Origin: Paracoccus sp. S-4012
GTDB taxonomy: Bacteria; Pseudomonadota; Alphaproteobacteria; Rhodobacterales; Rhodobacteraceae
Direction of reading: 5' to 3'
Assembly: GCF_009674885.1 (NCBI RefSeq)
Contig: NZ_WKKA01000014.1
Location: forward strand, 1-64,000
DNA: 64,000 bases
The notes under the pieces are model-generated. The model did no database searches and was not told the origin of the DNA. It saw nothing but the letters and a program-made list of their open reading frames with translations. Below are positions 53,298-63,178 of this stretch, piece after piece (the stretch's first letter is position 1; the number at the start of each line of letters is the position of its first letter). Made by a program: the position numbers and the translations under genes.

Positions 53298-54511
53298 TCG
53301 AGGGCGATCACCGCCTCCGCCAGAAGCTCCGCACCGAGGGCGATGTCGGCCGTCTCCGCCCATTCCTCGGGACAGTGCGAGCGGCCGCCCAGGCAAGGCA
53401 CGAACACCATGGCCGCGGGCGCAATGCGGGCGATCCAGGCGGCGTCGTGGCCGGCGCCCGAAACCATGCGGCGGCGGCTCGCGCCGATCCGGTCGGCCGC
53501 GCCCTCGAGTTCCGCCACGAGACCCGCATCCATGGCGGTCGGCATGTTGTCCGAGAGCCGCCGTGTCTCGGCCATGATCCCGGTGGGCAGGGCGGCAAGC
53601 CGGGCGTCGAGCCATCCCGCGAAATCCTCCATCTCCGGGCGCTCGGCGGCACGGGCGTCGATCAGCAGCCGCGCGCGCGAGGGGACCACATTGGCCGCCC
53701 CTGGCTCGATCGAGAACTCGCCCACCGTGGCCGTGAAATGGCGCTGCGCGGCGCGGGCCGTCGCCGCGGCGTCGATGTCGGTGATGAGCGCGGCGGCGGC
53801 CACGAGCGCATCGGCGCGCGCGCCCATCGGAACGGTGCCCGCGTGATCGGGGCGGCCGGTCAGCACGACCTCGATCCGGGTGATCCCGGCGACGGTGGTG
53901 ACGAGCCCCGCATCGGTGCCGCTGCTCTCCAGCACGGTGCCCTGCTCGATATGCAGCTCGAGGAAGGCCTTGATCCCGCCGCGGGCCGCGATGGCCGCCG
54001 GGTTGCCGCCGACGTCGCGCATTGCCTGCCCGAGGCTGCGGCCGTCGTGCTGCAACTCCAGCCAGGCCTCGGGCAGCAGGCCCGCCATGCTGCGCGAGCC
54101 GATGCAGGAGACGCCGAAGGGCGAGACCTCCTCGGCCAGAAAATCGACCACGGCGAGGCCGTGGCGCAGGCGGATGCCGCGCTCGTCCAGCATCCGCGCC
54201 ACCTCGAGCGCGGCGATGACGCCGGCGGGACCGTCGAAGCGGCCGCCGTCGGGGACCGTGTCGGAATGGCTGCCGAGCATGATCGTTGCGGCGGCGGGGT
54301 CGCTGCCCGAACGGGTGCCGATCAGGTTGCCGCCGGGGTCTAGCGCGACCTCCAGCCCGGCGCGGGTGAAGGCGTCGGTGAGCCAGCGGCGGCCCTCGTC
54401 GAAGCGGGGCGAGAACGCGCTGCGGGTCCAAGGCCGGCCGGGGTCGGTGATCCGGGCGAGGGCCTCGAGATCGGCCGCGATGCGGTCGGGGTTGACGCGG
54501 GTGTTTCGCAT
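53288..54511 (-). CDS. M20-family amidohydrolase (N-carbamoyl-amino-acid hydrolase/allantoate amidohydrolase-like)
   Basis: A 407-residue zinc-dependent hydrolase: GGNLIGTRSGSDP, IMLGSHSDTVPDGGRFDGPA followed by GVIAALEVARML (metal His and Asp), VVDFLAEEVSPFG (catalytic Glu pair), LELHIEQGTVLE, DHAGTVPMGARADAL and SGAGHDAAWIARIAPAAMVF. These define the HyuC/AllC subgroup, which hydrolyses N-carbamoyl or ureido acids. Last gene of a minus-strand catabolic operon. It may release an amino group from the pathway substrate. Confidence 0.88.
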   Translation of the reverse strand: MRNTRVNPDRIAADLEALARITDPGRPWTRSAFSPRFDEGRRWLTDAFTRAGLEVALDPGGNLIGTRSGSDPAAATIMLGSHSDTVPDGGRFDGPAGVIAALEVARMLDERGIRLRHGLAVVDFLAEEVSPFGVSCIGSRSMAGLLPEAWLELQHDGRSLGQAMRDVGGNPAAIAARGGIKAFLELHIEQGTVLESSGTDAGLVTTVAGITRIEVVLTGRPDHAGTVPMGARADALVAAAALITDIDAAATARAAQRHFTATVGEFSIEPGAANVVPSRARLLIDARAAERPEMEDFAGWLDARLAALPTGIMAETRRLSDNMPTAMDAGLVAELEGAADRIGASRRRMVSGAGHDAAWIARIAPAAMVFVPCLGGRSHCPEEWAETADIALGAELLAEAVIALDRE

Positions 54512-54593
54512 GGGGGCCTCGGCTCCGGGATCGCGCCTCCGGCGTAACGCCCGGCCGGGGCTGCGGCAAGCAGGCCGGGCCGCGCCCGTCAGT

Positions 54594-55382
54594 TCAGCCC
54601 GCCGCCGCTCCCGGAACCAGCGCCAGCACTCTCAGCGGACTGCCCGAGCCCTCATGCACCTTCAGGGGCGCGGTCACGAGGACCGCGCCGGTCGGGGGCA
54701 ACTGGTCGAGCGCGGTGAGGCATTGCAGCCCGTAGCGCCCGGCGCCGTGGAGGAAGTGGTGGGCGGGGAAGGGGGGCGAGAAGTGGCTGCCCTGACCCGC
54801 GTCGGTGCCGATGGTCTCGGTCCCGAAGCCGAGGATGCCGCGGTCGTGGACCAGCCACTCCATCACCTCGGCATCCGGCCCCGGCGTATGCGCGCCGTCC
54901 TCGCGCAGGTTGGCATAGGCCGCGCCCTGCCGCCGTGACCAGCCCGTGCGCATCAGCACCCAGGACCGCGCGGGGACTGGGCCATGTTCCATCTCCCACG
55001 TCTCGACGGCCTCGCGGGTCAGCAGATAATCGTCGTCCACCGCCGTCCCTTCGGTGCAGTCGATCACGCAGGCAGGCGCGATCATGTCGGCCGCGGGCAT
55101 CGTGTCCACGGTCCCGAGGGGCCGGTCGCGGCCGGTGAACCAGTGCGCCGGGGCGTCGAAATGCGTGCCGGTATGCTCGCCGAAGGACAGGTTGTTCCAG
55201 TACCACGCGGGCCCGGCGGCGTCGTAGCGCGACAACCGCTCGATCCGCACGGTGGCGGATTGCGCGAATTCGGGCGGCAGCACGATGGTCGGGAAGTCCT
55301 CGGTCAGCGTCTGGGTCAGGTCCACCACGCGGACCGATCCGGCGCCGAGGGCATCCATGAGCAGCGGAAGTGCGGACATCAT
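54594..55382 (-). CDS. Cyclase-family hydrolase (kynurenine-formamidase-like)
   Basis: 262 residues with the metal motif GEHTGTHFDAPAHW (HxGTHxDxPxH) and RVVDLTQTLTEDFPTIVLPP at the start. Later blocks are SWVLMRTGWSRR, GFGTETIGTDAGQG and HHFLHGAGRYGLQCLTALDQ. The family hydrolyses amides, esters and ring bonds (arylformamidases, isatin hydrolase). Two ATGs in tandem follow GAGAGG. The substrate here is unknown. It lies 8 bp after the DUF35-SDR gene and is likely co-transcribed. Confidence 0.88.
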   Translation of the reverse strand: MMSALPLLMDALGAGSVRVVDLTQTLTEDFPTIVLPPEFAQSATVRIERLSRYDAAGPAWYWNNLSFGEHTGTHFDAPAHWFTGRDRPLGTVDTMPAADMIAPACVIDCTEGTAVDDDYLLTREAVETWEMEHGPVPARSWVLMRTGWSRRQGAAYANLREDGAHTPGPDAEVMEWLVHDRGILGFGTETIGTDAGQGSHFSPPFPAHHFLHGAGRYGLQCLTALDQLPPTGAVLVTAPLKVHEGSGSPLRVLALVPGAAAG

Positions 55383-55389
55383 GCGCCTC

Positions 55390-56628
55390 TCAATACTGGC
55401 CGCGGGCGAGCTCGGCCTCGAGCGCGCGGGGGTTCTCGGCATGGCGCTTCAGCCAGTCGCGGGCGAGATCGCCGATGACGAGTTCCTCGCGGCCGGCCTT
55501 CAGCGCCGCGACGATCTCGGTGGCGATGGCGCGGCCGGTGAGCTTCGGGTGCGGGAAGGCGTCGAACCAGTCGGTGTCGGTCGGGCCGGTGAAGGCGGTC
55601 ATCAGCCGCACGCCGCCGGTGCCGAGCGTCTGGCGCAAGGCGGGCGCGAGCGCGAGGGCCGCGGCATGGGCGGTGCCGTAGCCGGTGAAGCGGGGATGGG
55701 GGACGCGCGCTATGACCGGCGTAACGTTGACCCAGGCGGCCGCGGGCGCCGTGCCGTCGGCGCCCCGGCTGGCCATCGCAGGCGCGAACTCGCGCATCAG
55801 CCGCATGAGGCCGAAGGCGGCGACCTCCATCATCTCGCGGGTCTGCGCCGGGACCGATGGCGCGAAAGCCATTCCGGGCCGCAGCAGGTCGGCGGTGTTG
55901 ACCAGGATCTCGACCTTCCCGCCGAGGTCGCGCGCCAGATCGCCGACCGAACGGTCGGAGCGCAGGTCGAGCGGCACCAGTTCCGCGCCTTCGAGCGCGC
56001 GGATCGCATCGGCCCCGGCAAACGGCTTCCACGCCTCGTCCAAGCCCAGCCACACCTGCCGCGCCCCCGCCGCCAGAAGCGCCTGCGCCAAAGGCAGCGC
56101 GGCCACGTGGCGCGCATCGGTAATGAGGACGCGGCGCCGGCGGGGATCGGCGGCCATCTCCTGCCATTGCGGGTCGCTGGCCATGTCCCTCTCCCCCTCC
56201 GGCGCCGCGTGCAGCACCGCCTGCCCGGCGCGGTCCAGCACCAGCGACAGCCGCACCCGGTCGCCTTGCCCCGCCTCGGGATGCAGATGCACGAGCGCCT
56301 GCGGCCCGCAATCCATCGCCACGAGCCCCACGCGCCACGGCGCACGCTCGCGGAAGTAGAGATCGGCGGGCACTTCGGCGGTCGTGGCCGAGATCACTTC
56401 TCCGCCGCGCGGGGCGGCGGTCAGCGGCAGGTCGGGCGAGAGGCACACCGGGCAGGCCTCCGGCACCGGCCAGGCGAAGGCGCCGCAGGCGGCGCAGCGG
56501 GGCAGGGCGAACTCGCCCCGGCCGGCGGGCGGGATCAGCAGATGCGCCTTGCGGCTGCGGGCGGCGGGGGGCAGCAGCGCCGTGCGGGTCTTCTTCAGCG
56601 GGTTCTTGCGGATCGGGTCCTGCATCAC
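55390..56628 (-). CDS. DUF35 OB-fold/zinc-ribbon protein fused to a degenerate SDR domain
   Basis: 412 residues. Residues 30-140 form a DUF35 unit: a rubredoxin-like zinc ribbon C45-x2-C48...C59-x2-C62, then an OB fold (GEVISATTAEVPADLYFRER, WRVGLVAMDCGPQALVHLHP). Residues 165-390 follow an SDR Rossmann pattern, but the glycine loop reads ITDARHVAALP, the NNAG position reads NTAD, the catalytic Ser region reads NVTP, and YxxxK reads Y317-GTA-H321. The SDR part is therefore probably not a normal dehydrogenase. DUF35 proteins partner thiolase-like enzymes, and the thiolase gene overlaps its start (ATGA). Likely a complex subunit. Confidence 0.82.
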   Translation of the reverse strand: MMQDPIRKNPLKKTRTALLPPAARSRKAHLLIPPAGRGEFALPRCAACGAFAWPVPEACPVCLSPDLPLTAAPRGGEVISATTAEVPADLYFRERAPWRVGLVAMDCGPQALVHLHPEAGQGDRVRLSLVLDRAGQAVLHAAPEGERDMASDPQWQEMAADPRRRRVLITDARHVAALPLAQALLAAGARQVWLGLDEAWKPFAGADAIRALEGAELVPLDLRSDRSVGDLARDLGGKVEILVNTADLLRPGMAFAPSVPAQTREMMEVAAFGLMRLMREFAPAMASRGADGTAPAAAWVNVTPVIARVPHPRFTGYGTAHAAALALAPALRQTLGTGGVRLMTAFTGPTDTDWFDAFPHPKLTGRAIATEIVAALKAGREELVIGDLARDWLKRHAENPRALEAELARGQY

Positions 56629-57788
56629 GCGCCCTCCAGCACCACGGCGCCCGAGCCGAGGCCGCGGTCGAAGTTGATCATGCCGAAGCCCGAGACGAGG
56701 GCGCGACGGGCGCCCTCCACCTGCGTCGGCCCGGCCGCGCCCGTCACCTGCCGCAACGCCTCGACCAGCCCGATATGCCCCCCCGCGCAGCCCGCCTGAC
56801 CCGCCGAAAGCTGGCCGCCATTCGTGTTGTGCGGCAGGTCGCCCGTCACCGTCAGATCGCGGTCGCGCAGGAACGCCGCCGCCTCGCCCTTGGCGCAGAA
56901 GCCGAGGTCCTCGAACTGCATCATCGAGATGAAGGGATAATCGTCATAGGTCTGGACGAGGTCCATGTCCGCGGGCCGCATCCCGGCCATGGCCCAGAGA
57001 TCGTCCACATCCCGCGCCCAGCCGCCGCGCAGCATCACGCGGTCCTCGGGGAAGGCGTTGTGGCGCTCGATTGAGGCGGCGAGGCGGGCGAAGGGCAGGC
57101 CCTGCGCCCGCGCGGTCTCCTCGCGCATGACGAGGAACGCCTCGGCCCCGGCGCAGGGCATGACGCAGTCGAAGAGGTGGATCGGCGGCGCGATCGGGCG
57201 CGAGCCGAGGTAGTCCTCGAGGCTCAGCGGCTTCCTCATCAGCGCATGCGGGTTCCGCAGCCCGTTCTGCCGCTGGGCCACGGCGATGCGGCCGAAATCC
57301 TCGCGCGTGGCGCCGGTCGCGGCCATGTATGCCTGCGCGATCAGCGCGAAGCTGACGTTCGGGCCGCCGGCGCCGTAGGGATAGACCGCGTCCTGCGAGA
57401 AGCGCGAGAAGTTCTCCAGCCCGTAGCGGAAGCTCTGCGGGCCGTTGGTGTCGGCGGCGACGCAGGCGACCACGTCGCAATCGCCGGCCTGCACGGCGCG
57501 GGCGGCGCGGCGCAGGCTCATCACGCCGCCGGCGCCGCCCATCGGCAGGAAATCCACCATCCGCGGCGAGAGGCCGAAATGCTGGGTCAGGCCGATGGCG
57601 CTGTCGGGCGCGCTCGAAAAGCTCGCCAGCATGAAGCCGTCGAAATCGCGGTGCGCGATGCCGGAGGTGGCAGCCAGCCCAGCGAGCGCCCGTCCGATCC
57701 ACCACGCCGTGCTCTCGGTCGAATAGCGCTGATAGGGCACCGTGACCGGCGCCGCGAGCACCACGCCGTCATAGCCGCGCCGCGCCAT
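56625..57788 (-). CDS. Thiolase-like protein (lipid-transfer/Ltp type)
   Basis: A 387-residue thiolase-superfamily protein: YSTESTAWWIGRALAGLA, DFLPMGGAGGVMSLRRAARA, GDCDVVACVAADTNGP, then NTNGGQLSAGQAGCAGGHIG and a C-terminal GFGMINFDRGLGSGAVVLE. The loop that holds the nucleophilic Cys in biosynthetic and degradative thiolases is GGAGG (84-88) without Cys. This resembles Ltp-type proteins that act as retro-aldolases or carriers with a DUF35 partner, here encoded next door. It probably cleaves or modifies a CoA-bound intermediate made by the upstream ligase. Confidence 0.83.
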   Translation of the reverse strand: MARRGYDGVVLAAPVTVPYQRYSTESTAWWIGRALAGLAATSGIAHRDFDGFMLASFSSAPDSAIGLTQHFGLSPRMVDFLPMGGAGGVMSLRRAARAVQAGDCDVVACVAADTNGPQSFRYGLENFSRFSQDAVYPYGAGGPNVSFALIAQAYMAATGATREDFGRIAVAQRQNGLRNPHALMRKPLSLEDYLGSRPIAPPIHLFDCVMPCAGAEAFLVMREETARAQGLPFARLAASIERHNAFPEDRVMLRGGWARDVDDLWAMAGMRPADMDLVQTYDDYPFISMMQFEDLGFCAKGEAAAFLRDRDLTVTGDLPHNTNGGQLSAGQAGCAGGHIGLVEALRQVTGAAGPTQVEGARRALVSGFGMINFDRGLGSGAVVLEGA

Positions 57789-59404
57789 TATCCGGCCCTG
57801 CGGAAGCCGGCCTTGCGGTCGCGCAGGTCGATCGCCCGGCCCGCCTCGACCGCGGCCTGCGCGTCCGTCTTGAGCTGCCCGCGCAGCAGCTTCTGGGTCG
57901 AACTCAGCGGCATCGCCTCCACGAAAGCCACGTAGCCCGGCAGCTTGTGATAGGAGAGCCGCTCGGCCGCGCGCTCGACCAGGGCCATCGCTGCCGCCTC
58001 GTCGCCCCCGCCCCCCTGCAGCGTGACGAAGGCAAACACCTCCTCGCCGCGCACCGGGTCGGGCACCGGCGTGGCCGCGACCGCCTGCACGGTCGGATCG
58101 GCCTTCAGCGCCGCCTCGACCTCAAGCGCCGAGATGTTCTCGCCCGAGCGGCGGATGATGCTCTTCTTGCGGTCCACGAAGTAGAAGAGGCCGCGTTCGT
58201 CCACCCGGACCACGTCGCCGGTGTGGAAATACCTCCCTTCCCACGCCGCCTCGGTCGCCTCCGGGTCGCCCAGATAACCCGAGAAGAAGCCCCAGCGAGG
58301 ATCGGGCCCGGCGGCGCGGACCAGAAGCTCACCGGGGTTCCCCACTGGCACGTCGCGGCCCTCGTCATCCACGATGCGATACTCCATCCCCTCGCGCGCC
58401 GCGCCGATGCAGCGCTCGCCCGCCGGGTAGTCGCGGCCCGCGGTGTCGGTGACGCCGGTGCCGCCGGTCTCTGTCATGGCCCAGGCCTCGACGATCGGCA
58501 GCTTGAAGCGCGCCTCGAAGTCGATCTTGTGCTGCGCGTCCACGCCGGGGCTGAAGTTGAACCGCGCCTTGTGGCGCTTCTCGGCCTCGCTGACCGGCAG
58601 TTGCAGCAGGATCGCCGGGATGACGCCGAGATTGTGGACCACGGTCGCGCCGCTGTCGGCGACCGCGTCCCACCACCGCCGGGCCGAGAAGCGGTCGAGC
58701 GGCACGATCGCGCCGCCGATGGTCATCATGCCGACGCCGTTGCAGCCGAGCGCGTTCATGTGGAAGAACGGCAGCGGCGTCAGCGCGATCTCACGGTCGC
58801 GCTCCATCGCCGCCTCGCCGCCCATGCTGGTGTACCAGTCGGCCACGTTGGCGAAATAGAGGTTCGAGAGGCTGCAACCCTTGGGTTTCCCTGTGCTGCC
58901 GGAGGTGAAGAGCAGCGCGGACTCGTCGTCATGGCTCCGCGTTTCGGCCGGTGCGCGGCGCGCGCGGGCGGGCGGGATCGGCTGCCCCGGTGCGCTGCGC
59001 GGCACGTCGGCGGGTACGCCGCCGTCGATCAGAGCCGCATGCTCGGGCAGGGCCACGACGAGATCGGGCCGGGCAATCGACATCTGATGCGCCAGCTCCT
59101 CGGGCCGCATGTCGCCGTTGATCGGCACGATGGAGGCTCCGATGCGGTTCAGCGCCAGCCAGTGGAAGAAGAACACCGGCCGGTTTTCCAGCAGCAGCGC
59201 CACGCGCGAGCCGCGGCCGTAGCCCTGCGCGGCATAGGCATCGGCCAGCGGTGCGATCTCCGCCACGGCCTCGCCATAGCTGATGCGGAATCCCTCGGGC
59301 GCGTAGGGCAGGGCGGCCGAGGCCGGCGCGATCAGGAACGGCAGGTCCGGTCGCCGCGCGGCGGTGGCGCTGAAGGCGTCATAGGCGGAGGCGGGCAGGG
59401 ACAT
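57788..59404 (-). CDS. AMP-dependent acyl-CoA synthetase/ligase
   Basis: A 538-residue ANL-family enzyme. It has the P-loop ALLFTSGSTGKPKGCSLSNL, FFHMNALGCNGVGMMTIGGA, AWAMTETGGTGVTDTAG (A5), RYFHTGDVVRVDERGLFYFV followed by DRKKSIIRRSGENIS (A7-A8), and the C-terminal Lys in SSTQKLLRGQLK (A10). It activates a carboxylic acid to its CoA ester. First gene of the operon, divergent from the LysR regulator, with the thiolase gene overlapping its stop. The acid substrate is unknown. Confidence 0.92.
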   Translation of the reverse strand: MSLPASAYDAFSATAARRPDLPFLIAPASAALPYAPEGFRISYGEAVAEIAPLADAYAAQGYGRGSRVALLLENRPVFFFHWLALNRIGASIVPINGDMRPEELAHQMSIARPDLVVALPEHAALIDGGVPADVPRSAPGQPIPPARARRAPAETRSHDDESALLFTSGSTGKPKGCSLSNLYFANVADWYTSMGGEAAMERDREIALTPLPFFHMNALGCNGVGMMTIGGAIVPLDRFSARRWWDAVADSGATVVHNLGVIPAILLQLPVSEAEKRHKARFNFSPGVDAQHKIDFEARFKLPIVEAWAMTETGGTGVTDTAGRDYPAGERCIGAAREGMEYRIVDDEGRDVPVGNPGELLVRAAGPDPRWGFFSGYLGDPEATEAAWEGRYFHTGDVVRVDERGLFYFVDRKKSIIRRSGENISALEVEAALKADPTVQAVAATPVPDPVRGEEVFAFVTLQGGGGDEAAAMALVERAAERLSYHKLPGYVAFVEAMPLSSTQKLLRGQLKTDAQAAVEAGRAIDLRDRKAGFRRAG

Positions 59405-59505
59405 GGCGGCACCCTCGGCAGGTCTCGCGCGAGGCTACGCGCTGCGCGGCAGGATTCCCAATCCAAACCGCTTCGGCTTCTGATCGCAAACTGCTATGGC
59501 GCGGC

Positions 59506-60393
59506 ATGGAACTCAGACAGATCCAGTATTTCATCGCCATCGCCGAGCTGGAGCATTTCGGCCGCGCGTCGCAGCGGCTGCGGATCGCCCAGCCGGCGCT
59601 CAGCCGCCAGATGCGGCTGCTGGAGGCGGAGTTGGGCCTCTCGCTCTTCGAGCGGCTGCCGCGCGGGGTGCGGCTGACCGAGGCGGGGCGGGTGTTCCTC
59701 GAGCGCGCGCGGCTGGTCATGCAGCAGCTCGACCACGCGGTGCTGGAGGCGAAGGCCGCGGCGGCGGGCCATGCGGGCGTGCTGCGCCTCGGCGTGATCG
59801 AGGTCGCGGCCTGGCAGGGCCTCGTCCCCGACGCGATCCGCCGCTTCCGCGCGGATCATCCCGCCGCGCAGCTGGTCCTCGCGGCGCTCTCCGGGGCCGA
59901 GCAGGTGGAGGCGATCGAGGCGCAGCAGCTCGACGCCGGGCTGATGTACAACCCGGCCCCGGACGCCGGGCTGGAGGCGACGCCGCTCGCGCGGCATCCG
60001 GTCATGCTGGCGGTCAATGTCAACTCGCCCCTTGCCGGCCGCGAGGCGGTCCGTCTGGCGGACCTCGCCGACGAGGACCTCCTCGGCTTCCGCCGTCGCG
60101 AGAGCCCGCAATATTATGACGACCTGCAGGCGGCGTTCCGGCGCGCGGGCTTCACGCCCCGGCTCACCGCCGAGACCCGGCGCGAGGCCGACCTGCTGGC
60201 CCTCGTCAGCGCCGGGGCGGGGGTGGCGCTCGTCAACTCCTGCCAGCGGTTCCGCCCGCCGCAGGAGGTGCGCTTCGTGCCCGTCAGTGATCTCGATGTC
60301 GGCCTGACGCTGGCCTATGTCCGCCGCCGCGGCCACAGCCTGCCGCTGATCGACCGCTTCGCCGAGACGCTGGAAGCCCTCCGCGCCGGGTGA
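59506..60393 (+). CDS. LysR-family transcriptional regulator
   Basis: 295 residues. The N-terminal winged helix is MELRQIQYFIAIAELEHFGR followed by ASQRLRIAQPALSRQMRLLE, and an effector-binding domain spans about 90-290. The gene is divergent from the acyl-CoA ligase operon, with 101 bp between starts, and convergent with the ABC transporter genes. By analogy it controls the ligase operon in response to a pathway metabolite. I could not define a convincing T-N11-A box. Confidence 0.92.
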   Translation: MELRQIQYFIAIAELEHFGRASQRLRIAQPALSRQMRLLEAELGLSLFERLPRGVRLTEAGRVFLERARLVMQQLDHAVLEAKAAAAGHAGVLRLGVIEVAAWQGLVPDAIRRFRADHPAAQLVLAALSGAEQVEAIEAQQLDAGLMYNPAPDAGLEATPLARHPVMLAVNVNSPLAGREAVRLADLADEDLLGFRRRESPQYYDDLQAAFRRAGFTPRLTAETRREADLLALVSAGAGVALVNSCQRFRPPQEVRFVPVSDLDVGLTLAYVRRRGHSLPLIDRFAETLEALRAG

Positions 60394-60395
60394 TC

Positions 60396-61432
<1,037 letters not shown>

Positions 61433-61436
<4 letters not shown>

Positions 61437-62215
61437 CGGCGGGCGGCCCTGTGATGCGCGGCCAGCCGGCCGGTGAGGGTCAGCAGGCCCATGCAGGCCC
61501 AGGTGACGCCGAAGGCGATGACTGCCAGCGCCGCGGGCTCATAGGCGCGGTTGCCGCCGACCCAGACCATGTAGGGCCCGAAGGCCGGGCGGTCGAGCAG
61601 CGCCGCGAAGACGTATTCGCCGATGACGATGGCGAAGCTCAGGAACGCGCCGGACAGCACTGCGGGCCAGAGGTTCGGCAGGATGACGCGGCTCAGGATC
61701 GTGACCCAGCTTGCGCCCAGCGACTGCGACGCCTCGGTCAGCGTGGCCACGTCGAGCGTCCTGAGACCGGTGTCCACGGCGCGATACATGTAGGGCAGGG
61801 ACAGCGTGACATAGCCCATGACCAGCAGGAAATCCGTGCCGCGCGCGCTGCCGGTCAGCGGCAGGAAGGAGCTGGTGTTGAACTGCCGCAGGTAGCCGAA
61901 GGCGATCACGATGGGCGGGATCACCAGCGGCAGAAGCGTCACGAACTCCATCACCGGGCGCAGCCGCGACAGGCGCAGGCGGACCCAGTAGGCGGTCGGG
62001 ACGACCAGCAGGACGCCTGCAATGATGGTCACGATGGCGACCACGACCGAATAGGCGAAGGTCGCCTGGAACTGCGGATCGCCGAGCACCGAGCGGTAGG
62101 CATCGAGGCTGTATTCGCCGCGCCGGGCGCGGAGGCTGAACTCGAACATGCCGACCAGCGGCAGCACCATGAAGACGGCGCCGAGGGCGAAGCCGAGCCA
62201 GGACCAGAGCCTCAT
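61433..62215 (-). CDS. ABC transporter permease (PotC-like)
   Basis: A 260-residue inner-membrane protein with six hydrophobic helices. Its EAA loop is LTEASQSLGASWVTILSRVI followed by LPNLWPAVLSG. The start at 62213-62215 overlaps the stop of the other permease. Longer in-frame starts fall within that gene. Partner of the PotB-like permease. Confidence 0.92.
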
Positions 62216-63120
62216 TTCAACCACCGCTCGGCGCGGCCGCGCAGCAGGATCGAGATCAGGTTCGCCACCGCCGTCAGCACGATCATCCCGAAGGCGATGG
62301 CATAGCCGAGCGCCGGGTCCTGAAGCACGTCGCCCCTGATCTGCGCGAAGAGCAGGATCGGCGCGATGGAGAGCGAGGAGCCCGTCAGCGCCATCGCCGT
62401 CGCCACCGCGCCGAAGGCGTTGGCGAAGAGCAGTGCAAAGGTGCCCAGCACCGCCGGCCACAGGATCGGCATGGCGATCATGCGGAAATACTGCAACCGG
62501 CTCGCGCCCAGCACCTCGGCCGCCTCTCGCCACTCGCGCTTGAGGCCGTCGAGCGCCGGGGTGATGACCAGCACCATCAGCGGAATCTGGAAGTAGAGAT
62601 AGGTCAGCACCAGCCCCCAGAAGCTGATGAGGTTGAAGCCGGTGGCGTAGAGGTTGAAGCCGAACCACTCGCGCAGCAGCACCGTCATGAAGCCGAGGCG
62701 TCCCAGCGTGGCGATGAAGGCGAAGGCCAGCGGCACGCCCGCGAAGTTGGCGGCGACGCCCGAGAAGGTCATGACGCCGGAGCGGAGCCCCTCGGGCAGT
62801 CCGCCGCGCGTCACGGCGGCGGCGACGATGAAGCCGATCAGGCAGCCGAGCGCGGCGGTGGCGAGGCTGAGGCGGATCGAAATCCAGAAGGCCGACACGA
62901 TGCGCGGCTGCGACAGGCCCGCGACATGCTCGAGCGTGAAGCCCCCGCCCGGCGCCCGGAAGGCGCCGATGACGACGGTGAGCGTCGGCAGCAGCAGGAA
63001 GAGAAGCGCAAAGGCGATGAAGGGCGCGACGCCGATCCAGGCGGCCAGCGTGCCGCCGACATGCAACCGCCGCGCGGGCGGCGCGGGAACCGGGGCAGGG
63101 GTGGCTGCGGTGATCGTCAT
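62212..63120 (-). CDS. ABC transporter permease (PotB-like)
   Basis: 302 residues. A cytoplasmic Pro-rich N-terminus precedes TM1 (VAPFIAFALLFLLLPTLTVV). An EAA loop is in WREAAEVLGASRLQYFRMIA followed by MPILWPAVLGTF. It forms the membrane pore with the PotC-like subunit and is read from the same operon as the binding protein upstream. Confidence 0.92.
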   Translation of the reverse strand: MTITAATPAPVPAPPARRLHVGGTLAAWIGVAPFIAFALLFLLLPTLTVVIGAFRAPGGGFTLEHVAGLSQPRIVSAFWISIRLSLATAALGCLIGFIVAAAVTRGGLPEGLRSGVMTFSGVAANFAGVPLAFAFIATLGRLGFMTVLLREWFGFNLYATGFNLISFWGLVLTYLYFQIPLMVLVITPALDGLKREWREAAEVLGASRLQYFRMIAMPILWPAVLGTFALLFANAFGAVATAMALTGSSLSIAPILLFAQIRGDVLQDPALGYAIAFGMIVLTAVANLISILLRGRAERWLK

Positions 63121-63178
63121 CGGGGCGGGCCTGCCGATGGCCGCGCCCGGCTGGGGCGCGGCCAGGTTCTTCAGGCCG

